Assembly (NCBI GenBank): GCA_020633465.1
Contig: JACKDN010000007.1
Location: forward strand, 186,001-250,000
Origin: Myxococcales bacterium
GTDB lineage: Bacteria > Myxococcota_A > Bradymonadia > UBA7976 > UBA1532
Length of the DNA stretch: 64,000 nt
Direction: 5' to 3'
Positions 17,206 to 26,519 of the stretch are shown piece by piece; the stretch's first letter is position 1; each line of letters starts with the position of its first letter. Under the pieces are notes generated by a model, which was given only the letters and a program-made list of their open reading frames with translations, had not been told where the DNA came from and did not search any database. A program made the position numbers and the translations under genes.

Positions 17206-19248
17206 ATGTCGCCCCGTCCCCAAAGCGCCCTGTTCGGGTGCCTGGCGCTGCTCGCCGTCGCCGGATGCGGCGAGGAGCGGTCGACCAAGACCCCGCTGTT
17301 CGAGGCGCAGCCGGGCGCGTTCACCTTCGCCAAGCTGGAGATCGGGCAGTCCGAGGTGCGCCGGGTGCAGGTGCTGAACCGGGGCAGCGGCGCCCTGGTC
17401 ATCCAGAACCCCAGCATCGAGGACGGCTCGACGACGGGCAGCGAGTTCTCGCTGTTCGTCGAGGTGGACGGCGATCTGCGGCCGGCGCCGGCGCGGCTGG
17501 AGCTGCCCGGCAACAGCGACGACACCATCACGCTGGCGGTGCGCTACGTGCCCGCCGACGAGGACGCGACGGTCGACAGCGGCGCCGTGCTGCTGCAGAC
17601 CAACGATCCCGACGCGCGCGAGGTGCGCATCCCCATCGGCTCGGGGGGCCAGGGCGCCGAGATTCGCGTGTCGCCGCGCACCATCGACTTCGGCGAGGTC
17701 GAGGCCGGCGCCACCGGCAAGCGCGATCTGGTGATCACCAACATCGGGCTGGTCGATCTGGTGATCGACCGGTTCGCGGTCAGCGGCAGCCAGGACTTCG
17801 GCGCCAGCAAGGACGACCAGCCGCTGCTGGGCGATCTGGCCGATCCCATCGTGGTGCCGCCGGGCGAGACGACCACCATCCAGGCGATCTACACCCCCCC
17901 CACCCTGGGGCCCGACAGCGGCGAGCTGCAGATCTTCTCGAACGACGTGTCGTCGCCGGTGACCACCATCGAGCTGAACGCCAACGGCGCGGCGCCCTGC
18001 CTGAACGTCATCCCCGAGAGCCTCGACTTCGGCGCGGGCCTGCTGGTCGAGAGCGTGAACGTCGAGACGCCGAACAAGCTGCCCCTGACGCTCGAGAGCT
18101 GCGGCACCACGCCCCTGCGCGTCGACCGGCTGGAGCTGGTCGGGGGCGACGGCGTGTTCCGCCCGCTCGAGCTGCCCGACGTGGCCGAGGGCGAGCCGCT
18201 GTTCCTGCTGCCCGCCGCCACCGAGGACACCTTCCCCACGCAGCAGGTGCAGATCGGCTTCTGGCCGACCGACCTGCGCGCGTACGGCGGGCAGCTGCTG
18301 GTGCACAGCAACGCGTCGCGCGAGCCCTTCCCGGTCGATCTGTTCGGCCGCGGCGTGGACAACGCCTGTCCCATCCCGGCGGTGACGACCGATCGCTACG
18401 ACGTGCAGCCGCTGGACATCGTGACCCTCGACGGGACGCCCTCGGCCGATCCCGGCGGGCGCGTCGAAGACTACGTCTGGACGGTGGTGTCTCGGCCGGA
18501 TGGCAGCGTGAGCCAGCCGGTGGAGCGCTTCGCCGATCCGCGGCGCCCCGCCGACGGCGGCGATCCGGACGACGAGACCACCCCGCAGGCCTTCTTCTTC
18601 GTCGATCTGGCCGGGCGCTACGAGCTCGAGCTGCAGGTGCGCGACAACCTGGGCCAGCTGAGCTGCGATCCCAACGCGGTGGCGCGCGTGGTGATCGAGG
18701 CGGTGCCCGACAAGGATCTGCACATCCAGCTGGTGTGGTCGACGCCCGACGATCCCGACGAGACCGACACCATCGGCACCGACGTCGACCTGCACCTGCG
18801 CCACGAGCGCGGGCGCGACGGCTGGGGCAACGACGCGGGCATCTGGGACTGCTACTTCCGCCAGAAGTCGCCCGACTGGGGCATCGAAGGCGAGGTGGCC
18901 GACAACCCCACGCTGGACATCGACGACACCAACGGCGCGGGGCCCGAGAACATCAACCTGTCGGATCCCGAGGTGGGCGTCACCTACGACGTCGGCGCGG
19001 TGTACTTCCGGGCCGAGAGCACCTTCGGGCTGCCCGACGCCGACCGGCGCAAGGAGCACGCGAGCTACGTCACCACGCGCATCTTCGTGCGCGGCGAGCT
19101 GCTGTACGAGGCGGTCGACCGCGAGCTGACCACCGTGCAGCAGCTGTGGTGGGTGGCCAGCGTCGAGTGGTGCGAGGACTTCGCGCGCTGCCCCGTGGTC
19201 GAGCCGGTGGACACGGTGCTGAGCGAGGCCGACTGGTCCATGCCTTGA
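17206..19248 (+). CDS. choice-of-anchor-D lipoprotein, paralogue of the preceding gene
   Basis: The 680-residue lipoprotein (lipobox AVAGC) has the same layout as its neighbour. Anchor-D Ig-like units (FTFAKLEIGQSEVRRVQV, LVITNIGLVDLVIDRF) come first, then a Cys-pair unit (PCLNV ... ESCGT), a PKD-like domain (DIVTLDGTPSADPGG) and a C-terminal domain with LHIQLVWSTPDDPDE and PENINLSDPEVG. The shared C-terminal domain between the two proteins points to gene duplication. I use the ATG at 17206 with GGAG seven bases upstream. A GTG at 17194, also with GGAG upstream, is equally possible. A strong terminator precedes it, and I see no clear promoter in the 24-bp remainder. Confidence 0.8.
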   Translation: MSPRPQSALFGCLALLAVAGCGEERSTKTPLFEAQPGAFTFAKLEIGQSEVRRVQVLNRGSGALVIQNPSIEDGSTTGSEFSLFVEVDGDLRPAPARLELPGNSDDTITLAVRYVPADEDATVDSGAVLLQTNDPDAREVRIPIGSGGQGAEIRVSPRTIDFGEVEAGATGKRDLVITNIGLVDLVIDRFAVSGSQDFGASKDDQPLLGDLADPIVVPPGETTTIQAIYTPPTLGPDSGELQIFSNDVSSPVTTIELNANGAAPCLNVIPESLDFGAGLLVESVNVETPNKLPLTLESCGTTPLRVDRLELVGGDGVFRPLELPDVAEGEPLFLLPAATEDTFPTQQVQIGFWPTDLRAYGGQLLVHSNASREPFPVDLFGRGVDNACPIPAVTTDRYDVQPLDIVTLDGTPSADPGGRVEDYVWTVVSRPDGSVSQPVERFADPRRPADGGDPDDETTPQAFFFVDLAGRYELELQVRDNLGQLSCDPNAVARVVIEAVPDKDLHIQLVWSTPDDPDETDTIGTDVDLHLRHERGRDGWGNDAGIWDCYFRQKSPDWGIEGEVADNPTLDIDDTNGAGPENINLSDPEVGVTYDVGAVYFRAESTFGLPDADRRKEHASYVTTRIFVRGELLYEAVDRELTTVQQLWWVASVEWCEDFARCPVVEPVDTVLSEADWSMP

Positions 19249-19386
19249 CCGGGTGAGCGAGCGCGGGCGGTCAGCCTGGCCGCCGCCGCCCCCCTCCCCC
19301 CGCCCCTCGAGTTCGTTCCGCCCGGGCCGCGACGCCCTTCGCCTTTCGCGAGGCGGGTTTGCGGCCGGGTTTGGCCGCCGCTCTGC

Positions 19387-19416
19387 TTGTCGAGGCGCGC
19401 CGGCCGCTGCTAAGGT
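19387..19416 (+). promoter_or_regulatory. possible promoter of the VWA/anchor-D lipoprotein
   Basis: TTGTCG (19387-19392) and TAAGGT (19411-19416) are 18 bp apart, 28 bp before the ATG at 19444. Matches are modest. Confidence 0.4.
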
Positions 19417-19443
19417 GGCGCACCGGTCGCGCAGGAGCTTCAG

Positions 19444-22400
19444 ATGGTCCATGTGTTGCGTTTCGGCGCTTTCGTCACCCTTGCGGCGAGCCTCGCCGTG
19501 GTCGTCGGCTGCAGCGACGAGGACAGCGGAAGCGGCGGCATCCGCCGACAGGCGTTCCCGCGCATCGAGGCCGAGCCCGGGCAGATCGTCCTGAGCGCCG
19601 TGCCGGTGGGCGAGACCACCTTCAAGGTGGTGAAGCTGCGCAACGTGGGCGGCAGCAAGCTGCGCATCTCGTCGATCGAGTTCTCGAACGCCATCGACAC
19701 GCGCGAGTTCGAGAAGTCCCACCCCACCCTGCCGCTGATCCTCGAGGCGGGCGAAGAGGCCGACCTGCGCGTCGACTACTCGCCGCGCAACGAGGGCACC
19801 GACGCCGGCTGGATCACCGTGCAGAGCAACGACGTCGGCGGCGAGGATCTGCGCATCCCCATCAGCACGACGCAGTCGACCACCGATCTGCAGGTGGTGC
19901 CCGATCGGCTGGTGTTCGTCAGCCCGAACGGCGTGCCGCTCGAGAAGACCGTCACGCTGACCAACTACGGCAACATCCCGGTCAGCATCGCCGACATCAA
20001 GCTCAGCGACGACACGTCGAGCGACTTCACCCTGTCGCTGAACGCCGACCAGCGGCCGGAGCTGGCGCGCGACGACAGCCTCGAGATCGGCGTCACCTAC
20101 ACGCCGAGCGGGCAGGACAGCGACGAGGGCACGCTGGTCATCCAGGTCGACGACGCGGCGATCGGCTTCATCCAGGTGCCCCTGGTCGGCGACGAGCCGG
20201 CGCCCGAGATCGACGTGAACCCGGGCTCGGTGATCTTCGGCGCGGTGGATCTGAACGCCGAGACCGACGTCGAGGGCATCGTCATCCAGAACCGCGGGAC
20301 CGCCCCGCTGAAGATCTCGCGCATCGCCTTCGCGGTGGCGCCGGGCGGCGTCAACGAGCAGTTCACGCTGCACGACGTGCCCGAGGGGATCGACTCGGAC
20401 AACCCGCTGGTGATCGAGGCCGAGGACTTCGTGCGCATCGGCGTCTCGTACCACCCGACGGTGGACGGGGCGCACAGCACCGCCATCGCGATCAGCAGCA
20501 ACGACACCGACGAGTCGCTGGTGACGGTGCCGGTCGGCGGCCGGGTGCGGAAGCCCTGCATCTCGGTGCAGCCCGAGAGCGTGTCGTTCGGGCGGGTGGC
20601 GCTGGGCCAGGAGAGCGCGCGGACGGCGGTGCAGGTGGTCAACTGCGGCGACCTGCCGCTGACGCTGGATCCCGTCGAGCTCGAGGGTGAGGGCTTCGCC
20701 TGGGCGCGCACCGACGGCATGCCGGCCGGGCCCATCGAGATCCAGCCGCTGGGCGCGCTGAGCCTGGACGTCTGGTACACGAACACCGATCTGGCCGAGG
20801 GCGCCCTGGCCGAGGGCACGCTGCACATCAACAACAACACGCCGGATCAGCCGGTGGTGGACGTGCCCCTGCAGGTGGTGGGCGGCGGCGCGCCGACCTG
20901 CGACCTGCTGATCATCCCCGACCGGGTGAACTTCGGGCTGGTCAGCCGGGGCAACAACCGCACGCGCGAGCTGCAGCTGGTGAACCGCGGCACGGGCGCG
21001 TGCGAGCTGCGCAGCCAGGAGATCACCCCGCTGATCGTCATCCCCATCCCGGGCTTCGATCAGGTGAAGTTCTTCCTGACGCGGCCGGTGGCGGCGATGC
21101 AGGTGCCGCCGGGCGCCTTCCTGCCCTTCGAGATCACCTACCGCCCGGACGTCTTCAACGCCGACTCGGCGCGCTTCACCGCGACCTTCTGGGATCCCTT
21201 CCAGATGGAGGAGCGCAGCACCTTCGCCGATCTGCAGGGCGTGGCCGGCGAGAGCAACATCGAGGTCATCCCCGGGCGCCTGGACTTCGGCGCGGTGACG
21301 GCCGGCGAGTGCGCGTCCCGCGAAGAGCGCGTGACCGTCTACAACACGGGCGTCGTGGATCTGTGCATCACCGGCGTGCAGCTCGACGGGCCCGACTGCG
21401 ACGAGTTCGTGGTGGTCGACCGGCCGGTGGCCGACGCCGACGGCTGCATCGTGGTGACCCGCAACAGCCCCGCCGACGTGCGGCTGGTGTACGAGCCGGG
21501 CAACCTGGGCGCGGACGACTGCGATCTGGTGTTCGAGAGCGACGCCAGCGACAACCCCACGCTGCGCGTGCCGCTCGAGGGCGAGGGCATCCGCGATCGC
21601 CGCCAGACCGACATCTTCGAGCAGACCAGCGGCCGCCAGGTGGACGTGCTGTTCGTCGTCGACAACTCGGGCTCGATGAGCGAGGAGCAGGACAACCTGC
21701 GCGACAACTTCGGCGACTTCATCTCGGGCGCCCAGCAGTTCCAGAACGACTACCAGCTGGGCATCGTGACCACCGACATGGACAACCCGAACCAGTCGGG
21801 GCGCCTGCTGGGTGATCCGCCCATCCTGCGCCGCGCGCCGGGGGTCGAGAACGTGTTCCGGGATCGCGTCCGCGTGGGCACCAACGGCGCCGGCGAGGAG
21901 CACGGCCTCGAGGCCGCCCAGGCCGCCCTGAGCGATCCCCTCGCCTTCGACACCGGCGTCGCGTGCGCCGGCGACGGCGACTGCGTCGAGCCCGACCGCT
22001 GCGTCGAGGGCTTCTGCGGCGGCCCCAACCGCGGGTTCGTGCGCGACGGCGGCGCCCTCGAGGTGGTGTTCGTGAGCGACGAGGACGACTTCAGCCCCGG
22101 CGCGCTGAACTTCTACGTCGATTTCCTGAAGAACATCAAGGGCTTCCGCAACGAGTCGCTGTTCCACGCCCACGCGATCGTCGGCGCGCTGAACGGCCGC
22201 GCGCGGCAGTGCGAGAGCGGCAACGGCGCGGCGAGCGCGGGCTCGCGCTACGTCGAGGTGGCCGACCGCACCAACGGCCAGGTGTTCAGCATCTGCGACG
22301 CCGACTTCGGCCAGCCGCTGCAGGAGATCGGCAACCAGGCCTTCGGCCTGCCGGTGCAGTTCTTCCTGTCGCGGCCCGCGCTGGGCGCGACGATCACCGT

Positions 22401-22545
22401 GACCGTGGACGGCAGCCCGACGGCCGACGGCTGGGACTACGACGAGGACTCCAACTCGGTGGTCTTCGACGAGGCCACGGTGCCGCAGGCCGGCCAGACG
22501 ATTCAGGTGGACTACGAGGCGCAGTGCTTCGCGCGGCGCGGCTGA
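19444..22545 (+). CDS. large lipoprotein with choice-of-anchor-D repeats and a VWA domain
   Basis: This 1033-residue lipoprotein (lipobox VVVGC) has about six anchor-D Ig-like repeats over residues 40-715, each with a motif like F-G-x-V followed by V-x-N-x-G, for example VSFGRVALGQESARTAVQVV. A VWA domain follows with a complete adhesion-site motif DNSGSMS (in VLFVVDNSGSMSEEQDN). Two Cys-rich segments (ACAGDGDCVEPDRC and CVEGFCGG) interrupt the VWA domain. The VWA part resembles proteins that bind ligands on the cell surface, but no partner is evident. AGGAG lies before the ATG at 19444. It shares its Ig repeats with its neighbours but not the PKD part. Confidence 0.82.
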   Translation: MVHVLRFGAFVTLAASLAVVVGCSDEDSGSGGIRRQAFPRIEAEPGQIVLSAVPVGETTFKVVKLRNVGGSKLRISSIEFSNAIDTREFEKSHPTLPLILEAGEEADLRVDYSPRNEGTDAGWITVQSNDVGGEDLRIPISTTQSTTDLQVVPDRLVFVSPNGVPLEKTVTLTNYGNIPVSIADIKLSDDTSSDFTLSLNADQRPELARDDSLEIGVTYTPSGQDSDEGTLVIQVDDAAIGFIQVPLVGDEPAPEIDVNPGSVIFGAVDLNAETDVEGIVIQNRGTAPLKISRIAFAVAPGGVNEQFTLHDVPEGIDSDNPLVIEAEDFVRIGVSYHPTVDGAHSTAIAISSNDTDESLVTVPVGGRVRKPCISVQPESVSFGRVALGQESARTAVQVVNCGDLPLTLDPVELEGEGFAWARTDGMPAGPIEIQPLGALSLDVWYTNTDLAEGALAEGTLHINNNTPDQPVVDVPLQVVGGGAPTCDLLIIPDRVNFGLVSRGNNRTRELQLVNRGTGACELRSQEITPLIVIPIPGFDQVKFFLTRPVAAMQVPPGAFLPFEITYRPDVFNADSARFTATFWDPFQMEERSTFADLQGVAGESNIEVIPGRLDFGAVTAGECASREERVTVYNTGVVDLCITGVQLDGPDCDEFVVVDRPVADADGCIVVTRNSPADVRLVYEPGNLGADDCDLVFESDASDNPTLRVPLEGEGIRDRRQTDIFEQTSGRQVDVLFVVDNSGSMSEEQDNLRDNFGDFISGAQQFQNDYQLGIVTTDMDNPNQSGRLLGDPPILRRAPGVENVFRDRVRVGTNGAGEEHGLEAAQAALSDPLAFDTGVACAGDGDCVEPDRCVEGFCGGPNRGFVRDGGALEVVFVSDEDDFSPGALNFYVDFLKNIKGFRNESLFHAHAIVGALNGRARQCESGNGAASAGSRYVEVADRTNGQVFSICDADFGQPLQEIGNQAFGLPVQFFLSRPALGATITVTVDGSPTADGWDYDEDSNSVVFDEATVPQAGQTIQVDYEAQCFARRG

Positions 22546-22548
22546 ACG

Positions 22549-22562
22549 GCCCCGCGCGGGGC
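22549..22562 (+). terminator. weak GC palindrome after the VWA lipoprotein gene
   Basis: The perfect 14-bp palindrome GCCCCGCGCGGGGC lies four bases after the stop. There is no T-tract close by, so termination is only a possibility. Confidence 0.3.
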
Positions 22563-22610
22563 GCCCGCCCCCACCCGCCCGCTTTTGACCTTCCGAGAGA
22601 GGTTCGACCG

Positions 22611-24206
22611 ATGAAGCGCACCCCGCGCCCCCTGTCCACAGGCGCCGCCCTGCTGATGGTGGCCCTCGCCGCCCTCGCCGGCTGCGACGACGGCATCGAA
22701 CGGAACGAGTCCAACGACATCCTGACCGAGCCCGAATACAACGAGGTGTCGGACGGCGTGTACATGGCCGAGCTGCGCTACAACCCGACGCAGGTGGGCC
22801 GGTCGGAGTCGAAGCCGCTGCGCGTGCGGCACGGCGGCCTGACACCCCTGCGCATCCGCGATCTGTACCTCGAGATGCAGGAGACGCCGGGCGCGAGCGA
22901 GCCCTGGACCCGCATGGATCAGTGCAGTCGTATCGCGCAGGGCCTCGCGCCGGGTCAGCCCTTCTCGCCGCCGGCCGACACCGAGTGCTGGTTCGCCATC
23001 GATCAGGGGCCCGAGCTGCCGCTGCTGCTCGAGGACGACGCCTTCGAGGACTACTCGATCGTCTACAGCCCGCCCGAGAACAGCGAGCCGAAGCCCTGGC
23101 GCGTGGTCATCGAGACCAACGTGATCGAGAAGCCGACCATCTACGTGACGCTGGGCGTCGTGGCGACCGCGCCGCGCATCGACGTCAACCCGCGCACGGT
23201 GGCGTTCGAGAGCCCCTCGCAGATGGCCAGCGCGCCCGTGCAGGTGTTCAACCGCGGCACCGGGCTGCTGGTGGTCAACCGCTTCGAGCTGCTGCTGCAG
23301 ACGCCGCCTTACATCGACCCCGCGACGCAGCAGCCGGTGGCCGAGATCAAGGTGGAGCCGCGCGGTGAGTGGTCCGAGATCCAGGCCAACCGGTCGCAGG
23401 AGTACCTGATCACCTACGATCCGCAGGATCAGGAGGCCGATCACGCCACCCTGCGCATCATCAGCAACGATCCGAACACGCCGTCCTTCGACGTGACGAT
23501 CACCAGCGAGCCGGTGTCGAGCAACCTGGTGGTGCAGCCCAACCCGGTGCAGTTCCCCGAGGTGGGCGCGGGCAGCCAGGGTCAGAAGTCGATCAGCCTG
23601 ACCAACTCGGGGCTGAAGGATCTGGACATCATCAACATGACCATCGAGCAGCCCGGCGAGGAGTACAGCCTCGGCGACCAGCAGCGCAGCTTCCAGCTGC
23701 GGGGCGGGGCCAGCCGCGAGGTGACCATCACCTACCAGCCGCGCAGCGCCGAGGGCACCAACGCCGAGCTCGTCATCCAGACGCAGAACGCCGACAACGT
23801 GCCCAGCAACGAGCTGCGGGTGCAGCTGGTGTCGAGCGGGACGCAGGTGGCGGCGCTGCAGCTCGACCGCCTGCAGATCGACTTCAGCGCGGTGGGCTTC
23901 GACGACATGGCGACCGAGCAGATCACGCTGACCAACCCCGGCACGGCGCCGCTCGACGTCACGCGGCTCGAGATGAGCACGGACGCCGACGTCCAGAACG
24001 GCATCCTGCCCAGCGATCCCGAGTTCACGATCAGCGCGGGCGGCGGGGCGACCACCATCGCGCCGGGCGCCTCGCACACCGTCATGGTGACCTTCGCGCG
24101 CGGCGCCGACGACCGCGCGCGGCACATCGGCGCGGTGGTGATCGAGAGCAACGCCAACAGCAGCCCCGACTCGGTCAACCTGGTCGCGAACCCGCCCGCC
24201 GAGTGA
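22611..24206 (+). CDS. choice-of-anchor-D lipoprotein
   Basis: The 531-residue lipoprotein (lipobox ALAGC) has an N-terminal region with two Cys (MDQCSRI, DTECWF). Three anchor-D Ig-like repeats then start near residues 185, 305 and 420, for example VQFPEVGAGSQGQKSISLTN and IDFSAVGFDDMATEQITLTN. It is the fourth lipoprotein of this family in a row and the smallest, lacking PKD and VWA parts. GAGAGAGG lies eight bases before the ATG. The YkgJ-family gene starts 2 bp after its stop, so the two are co-transcribed. Confidence 0.8.
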   Translation: MKRTPRPLSTGAALLMVALAALAGCDDGIERNESNDILTEPEYNEVSDGVYMAELRYNPTQVGRSESKPLRVRHGGLTPLRIRDLYLEMQETPGASEPWTRMDQCSRIAQGLAPGQPFSPPADTECWFAIDQGPELPLLLEDDAFEDYSIVYSPPENSEPKPWRVVIETNVIEKPTIYVTLGVVATAPRIDVNPRTVAFESPSQMASAPVQVFNRGTGLLVVNRFELLLQTPPYIDPATQQPVAEIKVEPRGEWSEIQANRSQEYLITYDPQDQEADHATLRIISNDPNTPSFDVTITSEPVSSNLVVQPNPVQFPEVGAGSQGQKSISLTNSGLKDLDIINMTIEQPGEEYSLGDQQRSFQLRGGASREVTITYQPRSAEGTNAELVIQTQNADNVPSNELRVQLVSSGTQVAALQLDRLQIDFSAVGFDDMATEQITLTNPGTAPLDVTRLEMSTDADVQNGILPSDPEFTISAGGGATTIAPGASHTVMVTFARGADDRARHIGAVVIESNANSSPDSVNLVANPPAE

Positions 24207-24208
24207 CG

Positions 24209-24736
24209 ATGCCCGGCCGCGCCGAGCTGGCGGCGCTGCACGCGAAGGTGGCCGCCTTCGAGGCCGTCGTCGAGGCCGGCCAGGGCCGCTTCCTCGAGTG
24301 CCGGCGCGGGTGTGACGGCTGCTGTCGCACGGCTCGATCGGCCTGGGCGGTCGAGCTGGATCACCTGCGCACCTTCCTGCACACCCTGCCCGCCGCCGAC
24401 CTGGCTGCGCTGCGCGCGCGGCGGGACGCGCCCGCCGTCTTGGCCGGCGAGCGCTGCGTCTTCCTCGACGACGACGGCGGCTGCGCGGTGTACGCCGCGC
24501 GGCCGGTCATCTGCCGCACCCACGGCCCCGCCGTGCGCACGCCCGACGACGCGCTGACCTGGTGCGCCCTGAACTTCGCCGAGATGTCCGCCGACGCCGT
24601 GGCCGCCGCGGTGCCGACGACGGCGATCATCAACCTCGCCCTGCTCGACTCGATGCTCGCGCTGATCAACGTGCGCTATGTCGCCCACACGGGCGCCGAC
24701 GCGCGGGGCCCCCTGACCGACGCGCTGCAGGGCTGA
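24209..24736 (+). CDS. YkgJ family cysteine cluster protein
   Basis: The 175-residue cytoplasmic protein has the family cysteines: CRRGCDGCC near the N-terminus, CVF and CAVYAARPVICRTHG in the middle, and WCALNF. YkgJ-type proteins are thought to bind a metal or Fe-S centre and one relative modifies flagellin, but the reaction here is unknown. It starts 2 bp after the anchor-D gene and its stop abuts the next gene. A GTG two codons earlier would overlap the preceding stop (GTGA). No good Shine-Dalgarno is present, so translation probably depends on coupling. Confidence 0.8.
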   Translation: MPGRAELAALHAKVAAFEAVVEAGQGRFLECRRGCDGCCRTARSAWAVELDHLRTFLHTLPAADLAALRARRDAPAVLAGERCVFLDDDGGCAVYAARPVICRTHGPAVRTPDDALTWCALNFAEMSADAVAAAVPTTAIINLALLDSMLALINVRYVAHTGADARGPLTDALQG

Positions 24737-24737
24737 C

Positions 24738-26519
24738 GTGCCCCAGGTCTTCCAGGGCCGCCTGCAGCGGCAACCGCCGCGCGATCCGGCGCGGCTGCTG
24801 CGCGCCACCGAGGCGCTGTTCGAGCCGATCACCCACCACCGACGCCTGGACGCCTGGATCACCTGGGACGGCCCCGCCGCCCTCCGCCGCGCGGCGGCCC
24901 TGCTGCCCGAGGACTTCGACGGCTTCTTCGTCGACCTGAGCGCGCGGGCCGATCCCGCCCTGCTCGACACCTACCTGGGCTGGCTGCGGACCCTGCGCGG
25001 CGGTCGGCTGGCGCTGCAATGCCTCGAGCCCGGCCGCTCGAACGAGGTGGCGCTCGATCTGCACGGGCGGCCGCCCGCGCGCCTGGACGATCCGCGCCTG
25101 CGAGGGCTGGCCGCGCACGCCGGGCGCCAGCTGCGCTACGCCGAGCTGAGCGACGGCGCGGGGGCGCCCCGGGCCCGCCGCGCCTTGGCCGCGGCGCGGG
25201 TGGCCGGCGTCTACGTCTCGCTGGGGCTGCCGACGCCCTTCGCCGACTGGGCGCACGAGGTGGCGGGTCCGGCGCTCGAGGACGCCCCCGCCGCCGCCGC
25301 CGCCGGCGCCGCCGCAGTGCCCTGGGGCGCGCTGCGCGCCGGCCACGGCGCCGGACGCCGCCGTCGGGCTGCGCCTCGAGGACGGCACGCCCTTCGCGCT
25401 GCAGCTGACGGCGGCCTCGGCGGCGGTCGACCTGGGGCCCACCTTCGCGCACTGGCTGGGCTGGCTCGAGCAGCTGGACGTGGTGCGGCTGCGCTGCACG
25501 GGTCGCCTGCCCGCGCTCGAGGCGCTGCTCGACGCGCTGGACGTCGAGGATCACCCCGATCGACCGCGCGACGCCTTCGGGGTGGCCACCGCCGGCCTTG
25601 CCGAGGGGCTGCCGGCCGCGACGGCGGGGGCGCTGCTGGGCGACGGCGGCCTGGCGGATCAGCTGCTGGACTGGAGCCTGCGCTGGTCGGATCTGCGGTT
25701 CCGCCTCGAGGGCGCGCTCGACGCGCCGGAGACGCCGAGCGAGAGCGCCTACGTGGTGCGCAGCGAGCGGGGGCAGGCCTTCGACACGCTGACGGTCAGC
25801 CTGCCGGTGGACGATCCCGACGACGGCGCCCTGCGCAACGCGCGGCGGCAGCTGGCGGTGACGCTGGGCTCGGAGCTGGGCCAGGCCTCGCTGTGGCAGC
25901 TCGAGGGGCAGCCGCTCGACACGCCCGCCGGGCGGGCGAGCGCCGAGCTGTGCGCGCAGCTCGAGGCGGCCAAGGGCGCCGCGCGGACGGCGGGCGGCCC
26001 GGTCGGCCCCCCGCCGCGGCGCGCGCGCCGGCCGCGGTGCGCTGGGTGCGCGGCGTGTTCCGCGGGCGCAACGCGCGGCCGAAGGTCGACCTGGTGGCGT
26101 TGATGCAGCAGGCGATGAGCGGCGTGCTGGCCGGCTTTCGCCACGACCGCGCGGCGCACGTGACCGACCAGTACTTCATCGAGTTCATCCGCCGCACCCC
26201 GAACGGCTTCCACGCGATTCAGCTGCAGCGGCTGCACGCGCCCCCCGGCCACGTGGTGCGGGTGGGCGTCAGCCGCGTCCGGGCGCCGGTCGGCGATCTG
26301 CACGCCGCCGTCGGCCGGGCCGTGCCCGGGCTGGCCTTCCCGCTGGCCGATCTGGTGCCCGAGCGCGGCGAGCTGGCGTGGCGGTACGGCAGCCCGGCCG
26401 AGGCGCGCGCCGCGGTGGCCGACACGGTGGCGGTGCTGGCCGCGCGGGCCGGGCCGTTCTTCGAGCAGGCCGAGCGGGTGCTGGCGCAGACCAAGGACCA
26501 ACCGCGAGGGGCGGCATGA
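24738..26519 (+). CDS. hypothetical protein of about 590 residues (frameshifted)
   Basis: The protein starts at a GTG one base after the YkgJ stop and ends in the ATGA that starts the next gene. The true frame appears to change twice, near 25330 and near 26010 (a run of six C), because coding-quality sequence sits in one frame at both ends and another in the middle (QLTAASAAVDLGPTFAHWLG, SLWQLEGQPLDTPAGR). It has no signal peptide or membrane helix. It is rich in Ala, Leu and Arg and has several short units in which a hydrophobic motif repeats (LGWLRTL, LGWLEQL). I do not recognise it. Its tight placement suggests a joint role with the YkgJ protein. Confidence 0.55.
   Translation: MPQVFQGRLQRQPPRDPARLLRATEALFEPITHHRRLDAWITWDGPAALRRAAALLPEDFDGFFVDLSARADPALLDTYLGWLRTLRGGRLALQCLEPGRSNEVALDLHGRPPARLDDPRLRGLAAHAGRQLRYAELSDGAGAPRARRALAAARVAGVYVSLGLPTPFADWAHEVAGPALEDAPAAAAAGAAAVPWGALRAGHGAGRRRRAAPRGRHALRAAADGGLGGGRPGAHLRALAGLARAAGRGAAALHGSPARARGAARRAGRRGSPRSTARRLRGGHRRPCRGAAGRDGGGAAGRRRPGGSAAGLEPALVGSAVPPRGRARRAGDAERERLRGAQRAGAGLRHADGQPAGGRSRRRRPAQRAAAAGGDAGLGAGPGLAVAARGAAARHARRAGERRAVRAARGGQGRRADGGRPGRPPAAARAPAAVRWVRGVFRGRNARPKVDLVALMQQAMSGVLAGFRHDRAAHVTDQYFIEFIRRTPNGFHAIQLQRLHAPPGHVVRVGVSRVRAPVGDLHAAVGRAVPGLAFPLADLVPERGELAWRYGSPAEARAAVADTVAVLAARAGPFFEQAERVLAQTKDQPRGAA

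Noticed and set aside
17083..22845. Minus-strand open frame of about 1900 codons antisense to the anchor-D genes
   Set aside because: Shadow of three real lipoprotein genes; no signal, domain or ribosome-binding site.
24738..26519. Programmed ribosomal frameshifting in the gene after ykgJ
   Set aside because: The frame changes sit at C/G runs without a slippery heptamer plus pseudoknot, and similar breaks occur in unrelated genes of the window.
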